Source of the DNA: Neoaliturus tenellus | Lineage: Eukaryota > Arthropoda > Insecta > Hemiptera > Cicadellidae | Direction: 5' to 3' | Length of the DNA stretch: 64,000 nt | NCBI GenBank assembly: GCA_030545055.2 | Contig: CM061534.1 | Coordinates: forward strand, 20,829,036 to 20,893,035 | In this document: piece by piece, positions 54,400-61,184 of the stretch | Layout: every line of letters begins with the position of its first letter | How positions within the stretch are numbered: position 1 is the stretch's first letter | The notes under the pieces: model-generated | Databases searched by the model: none | What the model was told of the DNA's origin: nothing | What the model saw: the letters and a program-made list of their open reading frames with translations, nothing else | Position numbers and translations under genes: made by a program

Positions 54400-54642
54400 T
54401 CAGCTGAAGTAATCTAAGTTGTCCGGCTCGCTCTTCATGGACGTCGGTGAGGAAGCTGTCGAGGAGTGTCCAGGCTCTTCCTTTGGCTGCCGGGTGTTCC
54501 GTATATTGCAAGCGTAAACTTGCACGTTTATACGGTAGCCTCGTGCCACCATCAGCTGCAACTCCTTGTACAAGTCGTTTAGCTCCTGCTGAGTCTTGAT
54601 GCTCACCTCCTCGTAACTTGCGCAACTGACGTTCAGAGACAT
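54400..54642 (-). CDS. Small hypothetical accessory protein
   Basis: 80 aa from ATG 54642. The open frame extends further upstream but without an ATG. The N-terminal half (MSLNVSCASYEEVSIKTQQE and on) looks like a compact alpha/beta domain with KTQQELNDLYKELQLMVARG helix and INVQVYACN strand. The C-terminus is disordered: Pro/Ser/Thr-rich with two KEEP/KSEP strings resembling sumoylation-type acidic motifs. I do not recognise it. Upstream lies a triple (GGTGGTGGGGGTAA) repeat that may be promoter. Confidence 0.5.
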   Translation of the reverse strand: MSLNVSCASYEEVSIKTQQELNDLYKELQLMVARGYRINVQVYACNIRNTRQPKEEPGHSSTASSPTSMKSEPDNLDYFS

Positions 54643-54713
54643 CCTGATGTTGCTAGGTTGGCTGCTGGAGTAGAAATGAAGCCGAGGCACAGCGTTTGGA
54701 GGTACATGAAAAA

Positions 54714-54756
54714 GTGGTGGGGGTAATGGTGGTGGGGGTAACGGTGGTGGGGGTAT
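54714..54756 (-). promoter_or_regulatory. Triple CCCCCACCACC repeat
   Basis: Three tandem copies of TACCCCCACCACC (minus sense) upstream of 54642, without a TCAAGGTCA. The same C-rich box accompanies the half-sites elsewhere, so it may be the shared activator site. Confidence 0.5.
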
Positions 54757-54767
54757 GGAAGATCCAA

Positions 54768-55115
54768 TTAAACACTTCTAAACTTTTTCCATCGATACAA
54801 TGGGATGGAACAAATAGCACAGGTGTCCTTGTAGTTTTCAAATCTAAACATCGGTGCTAGAAATCCGAACTGTTTTCTACCACCTTCCTGTACGAACCGT
54901 CGAAGGTCTCTGACGGCAGCATCGCCACAAGGCCTACAAAACTTTTCCCCGTCTTGGAACCTATACCAGGAGTATCCCGAATACCCTCTATTATCTTTCT
55001 TGTACTCTTCGATATCCTGCTTTACTGTTATAGGGATATTATCTTGTAAAGCCGTCTGGAATAAAGATGCGTCAGTTATAACTCGTTGTAAGCAAAGCTC
55101 GTACAAGGTGCTCAT
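54768..55115 (-). CDS. Putative Elongin-BC-box (SOCS-box-like) zinc protein
   Basis: 115 aa from ATG 55115. The N-terminus TLYELCLQRV fits the BC-box consensus (S/T/P)LxxxCxxx-hydrophobic exactly, and about 17 residues later NIPITVKQDIEEY resembles the Pro- and Lys-containing second part of a SOCS box. Downstream are FCRPCG and CAIC pairs that could form one zinc site. Established viral proteins with BC boxes recruit Elongin-Cullin ubiquitin ligases to destroy host proteins; that role here is inference from a short motif. It has its own promoter with three AGGTCA half-sites (55223-55241). Confidence 0.55.
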   Translation of the reverse strand: MSTLYELCLQRVITDASLFQTALQDNIPITVKQDIEEYKKDNRGYSGYSWYRFQDGEKFCRPCGDAAVRDLRRFVQEGGRKQFGFLAPMFRFENYKDTCAICSIPLYRWKKFRSV

Positions 55116-55222
55116 CGTTTGCTAGTTGGCAACAGACTGACCGTTTTTCGCATCCAAGCAGGTTTGAATCCTAGTGCGGTAGTGGGGGTAATTACGGTAG
55201 TGGGGGTAATTGTGAAATGCAA

Positions 55223-55241
55223 AGGTCAAAGGTCAAGGTCA
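55223..55241 (-). promoter_or_regulatory. Promoter module 8: triple AGGTCA (DR1 + DR0)
   Basis: AGGTCA at 55223-55228, 55230-55235 and 55236-55241, i.e. a one-base-spaced direct repeat (the RXR/USP and HNF4 type) overlapping a TCAAGGTCA. Two TACCCCCACTACC boxes lie just downstream toward the 55115 gene. Confidence 0.7.
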
Positions 55242-55253
55242 CCCGCGAAGTTT

Positions 55254-55306
55254 AAAAAAATGCAACATATCAATATGAGACAAACTTCACATATTGATAT
55301 GTTGCA
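55254..55306 (-). terminator. Perfect 17-bp hairpin with flanking A/T runs
   Basis: TGCAACATATCAATATG and its exact inverse with a 12-nt loop; seven Ts follow on the minus strand, then promoter module 8. It lies between the genes at 55397 and 55115. Confidence 0.75.
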
Positions 55307-55396
55307 TTTTTTGTTTTTTTTATATTTTTTTGTATTTTATGATTTATTTATTTATAAAACATTACAATAACATATGTACAACATTAAAACTTAAAT

Positions 55397-55759
55397 CTAA
55401 CACTGCTGCTTGTCGGCGATGTGGATGGTCAACTCTGTAGAATTGCTACCCGTGTAGCCGTGGGACACCAGGTATAGACACCCGGGTTGAATAGAGCGAA
55501 GATCCTCGTTTTGTAGCAGATGGACGAATCTCTTGGGCAGGTACACCTGGAACTTTGGTTCATCCCCCGGAGTAAACGATGCCTCGCTGAGACTGCAGCA
55601 GATGGCCTCCCCAACTGTAGTCTCCAACTTCTTCATAGCATGGATTATGTAGTGCTTCTCATCTTTTAGTTCAGAGCACTTATTCACAGGTAATATTGTT
55701 GACTTGGAGTGAGCATTGAACTGCTCGACCAAAGTCTGAAGGAACTGGTGAGATGCCAT
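55397..55759 (-). CDS. Conserved hypothetical protein, possible nucleic-acid-binding domain
   Basis: 120 aa from the ATG of MASHQFLQTL (55759). An upstream ATG exists, but this one lies 8 nt after the stop of the preceding gene. The order of elements (KCSELKDEKHYIIHAMKKLE, TTVGEAICCSL, VYLPKRFVHLL, GCLYLVSHGYTG) resembles a small beta-rich domain often seen beside Polinton-like genes in insects, with the LPKRF signature. By layout it could be an OB-like single-strand-DNA-binding accessory protein; I cannot verify that. A TTATATAAG at 55849-55858 lies 90 nt upstream of the start. Confidence 0.55.
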   Translation of the reverse strand: MASHQFLQTLVEQFNAHSKSTILPVNKCSELKDEKHYIIHAMKKLETTVGEAICCSLSEASFTPGDEPKFQVYLPKRFVHLLQNEDLRSIQPGCLYLVSHGYTGSNSTELTIHIADKQQC

Positions 55760-55766
55760 GGTCAGG

Positions 55767-56408
55767 TTACAGATCGTCTTCTTGCTCGGAGATGTTGTCG
55801 TCTCGGAATCTCGAGTAATACTCATGCCAGGTCCCGGTCTGCTCCTCACTTATATAACCCCCGTTACCCCCACCACTCCCCACTTCCCCACTTTGAAGGT
55901 AAGAGGCGAGTTTATAGGCATTTTTCAAAGCGCAATGTCTATCTTTATCATGTTCTGGGCTTTTTGTACAAATACATATGGTTTCCAGCATGTATTGATA
56001 ATTCTTATCCAATTCCACATCATTAACCGGAACATGAGTAAATCCTTCGATCCATCTTTTCTTTTCCAGCCCCTTTGTGTAAATATTGGTAAACTTGTCT
56101 GAAAAGTGATGCATAATGTGATACAAGTCCGTGTAACTTGTAAAACCATCATACCAATCGATATGATGGAAGTGTTTTGAAATCCATCTGTTGGTAGTAG
56201 CGGCTTTACTAGTTAAAGATGAATAAGAACATGGTGGTTTAAATAAAAACGAATAAGGAACACTTGTATTCATGTCCAAAAACACAAGTTCTTTTATAAT
56301 GAATCTATCATCATTACCACGAAACGCTTGAAACTCAATAATACCAGGCTTGGACTTTACTTGTTCTTCTTCTCCCTTGTCCATTTTGAAGGTCACACGT
56401 CTGCTCAT
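55767..56408 (-). CDS. Conserved Polinton/viral hypothetical protein
   Basis: 213 aa from ATG 56408, 47 nt after a TATAAAAG box. The core IIEFQAFRGNDDRFIIKELV, followed by FKPPCSYSSL, TNRWISKHFHHIDWYDG and later CICTKSPEHDKDRHCALKNAYKLASYL, matches a domain I have seen repeatedly as an uncharacterised protein in arthropod viruses and Polintons. The conserved DxQxF/KEL opening and the late His/Cys pattern suggest a nuclease-like fold, but the residues do not prove it. The C-terminus has a GGGNGG linker and an acidic end. Its stop is 8 nt before the next gene, so the two may share a transcript. Confidence 0.6.
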   Translation of the reverse strand: MSRRVTFKMDKGEEEQVKSKPGIIEFQAFRGNDDRFIIKELVFLDMNTSVPYSFLFKPPCSYSSLTSKAATTNRWISKHFHHIDWYDGFTSYTDLYHIMHHFSDKFTNIYTKGLEKKRWIEGFTHVPVNDVELDKNYQYMLETICICTKSPEHDKDRHCALKNAYKLASYLQSGEVGSGGGNGGYISEEQTGTWHEYYSRFRDDNISEQEDDL

Positions 56409-56454
56409 TATGAAGTCAGGAGGTCAACTGATTTCCACACCACGGTAGGTACTA

Positions 56455-56462
56455 CTTTTATA
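56455..56462 (-). promoter_or_regulatory. TATAAAAG box
   Basis: A canonical TATA box 47 nt before the ATG at 56408; no TCAAGGTCA nearby. Confidence 0.6.
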
Positions 56463-56574
56463 TCAGGCCGTACAGTTGTTGGCGCGTTGGTGTATATTTA
56501 ACGTGGGCACCGTCCCCAATAGGCCTAACCCCACAAAATGTTGGTTATTGTTTTAAAAAACTAACCATTGTCAT

Positions 56575-57928
56575 TTAAGTTTCCATCTTTATATTTTCCT
56601 TGTTTTCGTTTTCATCACTAACACTTAATTCTTCTCCTCCATCTTCTTCTTCCTGTTTTACTGATTTCTTATGTAGTTGAGCGTACTTTTCCAATTATCT
56701 CCACATCTGTACTTCATGAGGAACTCTATTAAATATAGAAGTATCCACAGGTCCGTATAATATAGGTGCGTCCGGTTGTTTATCCAAAGTGTCTTCCAGA
56801 TAATCTTTAATAATCGAACTTGAAAACACCAGTTGTCTCAAATATCTTGTTATAGGTTCAGTCGCACAAGTTAAAATAAAAAACTCCTCTCGATTGAGTT
56901 GAATTTTGTTATCATGTCTTGTTGTGTCTCTAAACCTCAGCTGATGATCACCACGTTGTTTAATAATATCGATTTCCACATTTGAATCTAAAAGTCCTAC
57001 TCTTGTCTTTCTTCCAAACATGTTACTACTTAAATAACATTCTAGCAGATGCAAGTGTTTCATAAATGATTCCCAAGCACTGTCCGTAAACAATAGTATA
57101 TTTCGTCACTAGTCCGGAAAGTGGTCGTTATCGGTGCAAGATCGAGTTTCAAGTACGAGGCGAAGCCGAGTACTTGAATTCGATCGAGCACCGATATACC
57201 ACTTTCGGACGAGTTACGAACAGTACTTTTCATCATACCACCTTTAATAAATTTACAGTTTGGATAAAATAAATTTTAACCTATATACCCCCTCTTACGT
57301 TGTTATTTGTTTATCTTGTATTTTAACTATTTATACAACTAAACAATCAGCTGTTTGACATTTATATATTGGAGTCAACGGGGTTTAAGTTGCTGTAAGC
57401 AGAATAGCAGCGCTAGTGGTGTCAAACATTGGAAGTTTTTTTCCGGCCTAGTCCCGAAAACCACTGTTTCGAGGACTAGTCCCGAAAACTTTGTTTACCA
57501 ACACGTTTATCCAACCCACCGTTAATCAACTAGTTTCGATCACAGCTGACCGTTCCGAAAACAACGTTTATCGCAATGGTATGATTAAAAATCATTTTGG
57601 GTCCATGAGTTAAAATTACAGTAGGGGAATAATCTGTCGATTTCATAACACCGATTAAAACACTTTTGTCCAAACTGGAAGAGATTGGGTAAAATATTCG
57701 CAAAAATACCTCACTCAATATGTTTGGAGAAATATTATCTTCAATATCCCTTTTTCTCTTTTGTATATTCTTTCTTCTTTTACCTTTTTCTTCAACATTA
57801 TTACTGGCGTGAAGTTGTCCGCAAACGTTTTGTTCACCTCCTTCCTGGTGACCTTGAAGATCTAAAAACTCAGATATCTCCTTCTCAATATCTACCACAT
57901 TTTCAGGTGTACCACTAGGAGAAGCCAT
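56575..57928 (-). pseudogene. Conserved viral gene split by a 493-bp repeat
   Basis: The 5' part (57928 to about 57586) encodes an acidic segment, a KGKRRKNIQKRKR basic stretch and VLIGVMKSTDYSPTVILTHG. The 3' part (57092-56695) continues with FTDSAWESFMKHLHLLECYL and KIQLNREEFFILTCATEPITR, whose shape recalls PC4-like single-strand-DNA-binding coactivators, only weakly. An in-frame TAA at 56697-56695 is followed by an acidic tail up to 56575. The repeat at 57093-57585 interrupts the frame, so this copy is broken. A TATAAAAG at 57995-58002 precedes the start. Function unknown. Confidence 0.6.
57093..57585 (-). repeat. 493-bp foldback-type repeat, copy 2
   Basis: The inverse of 45234-45726, with identical length and only scattered differences. 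It sits inside a viral gene, so it inserted after the viral element. The foldback end (CAAGTACGAGGCGAAGCCGA and on) is strongly self-complementary. Confidence 0.85.
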
Positions 57929-57994
57929 ATTGAATACGATGCTACCTATACAACAGTAGGCAACAAACTGATGAGGAGCGGCCTGTACGCTCTG

Positions 57995-58002
57995 CTTTTA
58001 TA
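57995..58002 (-). promoter_or_regulatory. TATAAAAG box
   Basis: 67 nt upstream of the ATG at 57928, just after the MCP stop codon. Confidence 0.55.
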
Positions 58003-58028
58003 CGCGCGGAATGAAACAAAACCGGTTT

Positions 58029-59258
58029 TTACAGTACATTCTTAACAATTCCAGTTAGAGGTGTGTATGTTACAATTTTATCATGTAGAATTAAACAGTA
58101 TGCAGTTGTATTTGCCGGTATAGCCGCGTTGAATTCAATTTCTATTTTTATATCCACACTTGATGATTTTACTGATTCATTTTGTTTAGAACAATCAATT
58201 ACAACTATTGGGTAGGCATCGAAATATTTTTCAGGTGATAATAAAGGTGTATTTGCTTTACCGTAATATGAACTTTGGAATCTTGCGTACATATCGTACA
58301 ATATACTGTATTTCTTCTTAGTGAATGACACATTTAAATTGTCGTATGGAAAGAATTGTGAATTTAAATAAACTTTAATATTTTTCAAGTCACAATGATC
58401 AAATTGTCCTGCGTGTTTAGTGATGTCGTCTCTTCTACCTGTTTGTAAACCAAATATAATATATCTGGCTCGTTCTACATAATTTGATGTTTTAACAGTC
58501 CAAGTGTGTCGATCCGTAGTAGGTAAACTGGGATGCTCATGGAATTCCCAACTTCTAAATGGAATAACAATATCACGATCGGTATTTAATTTTCTTAAAA
58601 GTAGCATTCTATGCTCGTCAGCTAATTTAACATGTGGAACTCTCCATACAATTTTGTCTAATTTTAATTTCCATTCTAAAGTTGCATCAGTCGTATTATC
58701 TGCAGCTTTAATAATGTCTTTATCGTTAGAAGACCTCAACAAAACTAATTCTTGTTTAACGTTTAATATTATTTTCCTATAATCTTCAGCAAAACCAAGC
58801 AACAAACGTAATGGAATATGAAAATCAAAATATCCATCTGAATTTGGAGTGATTGTGTCAATTGTAGGTAATACCCACCCGGCAGGTTTAAGTAAATTGG
58901 TTTCATTGGGTGTTATAGATGTTAGTCCTTTTAAAGTCGTTGTAATACCTACTTTTTTAGTGGAATCAACTGTTACACCTGATATTTCATATCTAATTTC
59001 ATCAAACAGGAAAGCCATAGGATTATTTATAAATGGAACTGTTGTACCAGCAGTAGTACCGTCCTTTTTAGTAACTTTTCCTTCAATATACAAGTAACTT
59101 TCACATGGTAGTGTGTAAATGTCTTGATGTTGTATGGGAATACGAATTTCATCGTTATTGTTTAATTTCGATGAAGTGTAAGGGTTGTGGGTGTGATATT
59201 CTTTTTCCCATAGGGTTTCGTCGAATGTTGGACCCTGCGCTATATCCAGTATATCCAT
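58029..59258 (-). CDS. Major capsid protein (double jelly-roll-like)
   Basis: 409 aa, intact. I recognise the family from arthropod Polinton-like elements: the N-terminal IRIPIQHQDIYTLPCESYLY, AFLFDEIRYEISG and VGITTTLKG, the central VIPFRSWEFHEHP, and the C-terminal FDHCDLKNIKVYLNSQFFPY, SILYDMYARFQSSYYGK, IDCSKQNES and TAYCLILHDK. The length fits a compact double jelly-roll protein, which would form the hexon-like trimers of the shell. It follows the penton gene and a small overlapping frame, the usual morphogenetic neighbourhood. No stop or frameshift is visible. The fold is inferred from family resemblance and context; a structure prediction would settle it. Confidence 0.72.
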   Translation of the reverse strand: MDILDIAQGPTFDETLWEKEYHTHNPYTSSKLNNNDEIRIPIQHQDIYTLPCESYLYIEGKVTKKDGTTAGTTVPFINNPMAFLFDEIRYEISGVTVDSTKKVGITTTLKGLTSITPNETNLLKPAGWVLPTIDTITPNSDGYFDFHIPLRLLLGFAEDYRKIILNVKQELVLLRSSNDKDIIKAADNTTDATLEWKLKLDKIVWRVPHVKLADEHRMLLLRKLNTDRDIVIPFRSWEFHEHPSLPTTDRHTWTVKTSNYVERARYIIFGLQTGRRDDITKHAGQFDHCDLKNIKVYLNSQFFPYDNLNVSFTKKKYSILYDMYARFQSSYYGKANTPLLSPEKYFDAYPIVVIDCSKQNESVKSSSVDIKIEIEFNAAIPANTTAYCLILHDKIVTYTPLTGIVKNVL

Positions 59259-59382
59259 AATCGGTTAATTTTAATCCAATTCTCTCTAAGAAACGAATGT
59301 TCTCGCGTGTTAACTCCTCCACAGCTGAAGAGCTACTAATGCGGTTTCCCGTAGGTTGTTCGCTTTTAAATGTTAAACCCAT
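59155..59382 (-). CDS. Small protein overlapping the capsid gene start
   Basis: 75 aa from ATG 59382, starting 11 nt after the penton stop and overlapping the MCP start by 104 nt in another frame. The first 40 residues (MGLTFKSEQPTGNRISSSSA and LTRENIRFLERIGLKL) look genuine, because short proteins ending in a xNxxFLxxxGLxL motif occur next to such capsid genes. The remainder is the shadow of the MCP frame. It could be a capsid-associated or scaffold peptide. Confidence 0.5.
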   Translation of the reverse strand: MGLTFKSEQPTGNRISSSSAVEELTRENIRFLERIGLKLTDYGYTGYSAGSNIRRNPMGKRISHPQPLHFIEIKQ

Positions 59383-59392
59383 GGTTTTTGTA

Positions 59393-60115
59393 TTAAAGTG
59401 TCGATTTTAAATGTAATCTAATCGTAATAGGCTCTTCTCTGAAGTCTACCAAGTTACCGTCTTGATCCAATACGCTCAACACGATGTCTGAAATGAAAGT
59501 GGTGTTCGACGGTAGATATACCAGGTTTTGTGGCTTTTCAACAATTTTAAATCCAGGTGGTACACTTGGGTAAATAGTATGTATGATATGGGTGTTAGCC
59601 CCATCCCTGTAAGCTCCTTGTATAATGTTACAAGTTATGTCTATACTATTGACTTTTAATATTGTTACTGTTTTCTTACCGGAATGTGTTATATCTGGTT
59701 CTAAAACAGGCTCATCGTTGGAAAATCCTAATAAATCACCAATTGAGTTTGGTTGAGTAAAATCTATATAATATTTGGAAGTAATTTCAGCTTTCATCGT
59801 ATTATTATTACCTTTTAATGTTATATTGTCTTTTCCCATTTTAGTTTGCAAAAATTCATTTATATGATCAATTTCATAAGAACCTGTGGGTAACCTGCAC
59901 TCTTGTAAGTCTGTAAATTTCCCACTGGCATCTTTTCCCTTATAATAATGCAATATGTTATTTTTACCTTCCGTAACATTGGGAATAGAGTTGTAAGTTG
60001 TAAAATCCAATAGTGCCGCCTCCCAAAATCTTCCTTTTTGCAAGCGTAAAGCTGGAAAAAGGATACTTCGTAAAGTGGACGATTTTCCTGTTAATGATAC
60101 CGTATAGGAAGACAT
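59393..60115 (-). CDS. Minor capsid (penton-like) protein
   Basis: 240 aa, intact, ATG one nucleotide after the protease stop (TGAGATG). Features in order: TLRSILFPALRLQKGRFWEAALLDF, TGSYEIDHINEFL, an IGDLLGFSNDEP turn, NIIQGAYRDGANTHIIHTIY, VPPGFKIVEKPQNLVYLP and a C-terminal VLDQDGNLVDFREEPITIRL. This set is typical of the single-jelly-roll penton proteins of Polintons, virophages and adintoviruses, which form the five-fold vertices. Neighbours are the protease and major capsid protein, as expected for a morphogenesis module. Confidence 0.75.
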   Translation of the reverse strand: MSSYTVSLTGKSSTLRSILFPALRLQKGRFWEAALLDFTTYNSIPNVTEGKNNILHYYKGKDASGKFTDLQECRLPTGSYEIDHINEFLQTKMGKDNITLKGNNNTMKAEITSKYYIDFTQPNSIGDLLGFSNDEPVLEPDITHSGKKTVTILKVNSIDITCNIIQGAYRDGANTHIIHTIYPSVPPGFKIVEKPQNLVYLPSNTTFISDIVLSVLDQDGNLVDFREEPITIRLHLKSTL

Positions 60116-60116
60116 C

Positions 60117-60587
60117 TCAATAGTGACTGATACTTTTAGCTAGAAATTCCAAACATAAATGGCCGCATATTGAAGTATTATCAAGTTGTTCTCTTTTATA
60201 GTTATAATATATGTTTTTAGCAGATTTAAAGTAATTTTGAAGTTCTTTTGGTGGTGGCAAATTACCGAAACTATCAAAATAATATACATTGTTATTTAGT
60301 TTCTTATAACAAACCCAATGGGTGCCAGGCCCTTCAGTATTATCCAAATTTACAATTCCAGTCTCATTTTGCCACATTTTCTTTGGTAAACTGTCTTTCA
60401 TGAACACACCGCGGAAAAATGGTATTTTTAAACAGGAAATATATTTAAATAATTCAATATTGTTTAATGCTTTATGTGGTATGACCAATTGATTTCTTTC
60501 ATTTAATATGCACGATAAGGTCTTAGGTAAAGTCCTGCCCCGTTTTTTACTATTGACCACACGGTGGGCTTCTTCCTGCCTTTTCTG
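60117..60587 (-). CDS. Adenain-like cysteine protease
   Basis: The open frame runs from after a TAG at about 60588 to TGA 60117 and has no ATG before the domain. The first ATG (FMKDSL, about 60400) would remove conserved N-terminal sequence (IPFFRGVF). Catalytic residues are visible: His in GPGTHWVCY, Asp in YYFDSFGN and Cys in SICGHLCLEFL, the adenovirus-protease/Ulp1 triad order. Such proteases cleave capsid precursors during maturation. It overlaps the PLA2 gene and lies in its -1 frame, with the slippery heptamer A_AAA_AAC at 60548-60542. I suggest it is made as a PLA2-protease fusion by frameshifting; splicing or non-AUG initiation are alternatives. Confidence 0.8.
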   Translation of the reverse strand, partial: QKRQEEAHRVVNSKKRGRTLPKTLSCILNERNQLVIPHKALNNIELFKYISCLKIPFFRGVFMKDSLPKKMWQNETGIVNLDNTEGPGTHWVCYKKLNNNVYYFDSFGNLPPPKELQNYFKSAKNIYYNYKREQLDNTSICGHLCLEFLAKSISHY

Positions 60588-61096
60588 CTAGATCGTCGTC
60601 TTCTTATATTTCCTCCGTGTTTTCTTGTGGTTGACTTCCTTTTTACCCTTCTTCTCCTCCTTTTTCCACCTCCTACTGCTGTTTTAGCCTTCATACCTGC
60701 TGTTACTGCTAAAGCTGCTGCTTTTTCTGCTATGCTAGCGTCACTTGATTTTACTCGTTGCCAAGCTATGTCCGCAAGCTTTCTGTCTGCTATCGACCTA
60801 TTTTTTGAATCGACAAACGTAGAATATGCGATATCGTGTTCTTTACAAGCTTGATCTAACTTATTTATGCCAGGATTGCCTCTTTCCAGTCGTTTTTTAA
60901 ATTTAGTTCCTGGTCCGCAATACTGATAACCTCCTGGTATATGAAATTCGTATGGTAATGCGTCTATTGCTCTATTTACTATGGATCCTCCAGGAATTCG
61001 TTTTAAAGCTTTACTTAACAGAGAAACCGCTGTGGATGTAATCCCACCTCCTCTCCTTACAGTGTCTCGATATGGACTGATATATTGAAATGTCAT
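60503..61096 (-). CDS. Parvovirus-type phospholipase A2 capsid protein
   Basis: 197 aa, ATG 61096. The PLA2 domain at about residues 50-100 has the calcium loop YCGPGT, and the catalytic His-Asp pair in DQACKEHDIAYS, followed by DRKLADIAW. This is the compact form known from parvovirus VP1 unique regions, which breaches endosomal membranes during entry. The rest is an Ala-rich helix and a very basic tail (GGGKRRRRRVKRKS and on) that should act as a nuclear-localisation or DNA-binding segment. The tail ends GAGLYLRPY. It overlaps the protease in the -1 frame. A TATAAAAG at 61103-61110 is too close to the ATG to be its promoter with certainty. Confidence 0.85.
   Translation of the reverse strand: MTFQYISPYRDTVRRGGGITSTAVSLLSKALKRIPGGSIVNRAIDALPYEFHIPGGYQYCGPGTKFKKRLERGNPGINKLDQACKEHDIAYSTFVDSKNRSIADRKLADIAWQRVKSSDASIAEKAAALAVTAGMKAKTAVGGGKRRRRRVKRKSTTRKHGGNIRRRRSSRKGRKKPTVWSIVKNGAGLYLRPYRAY
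60542..60548 (-). promoter_or_regulatory. Candidate -1 ribosomal frameshift site (A AAA AAC)
   Basis: In the PLA2 frame the codons are GTA AAA AAC GGG, so the heptamer is in the exact phase for tandem slippage. A -1 shift enters the protease frame at CGG. Without slippage the PLA2 protein ends 13 codons later, at 60503. No strong downstream stem was evident by eye. Confidence 0.6.
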
Positions 61097-61184
61097 AATG
61101 CACTTTTATAATTGAAATTCGCAACTTATGTGTTACCTCTACGACAAGTTGAACATAAATGACATTATTTATGATTTTAATAAA

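Noticed and set aside
61103..61110. TATAAAAG as promoter of the PLA2 gene
   Set aside because: It is only 7 nt from the ATG, too close for a normal TATA-directed start; kept as an observation only.
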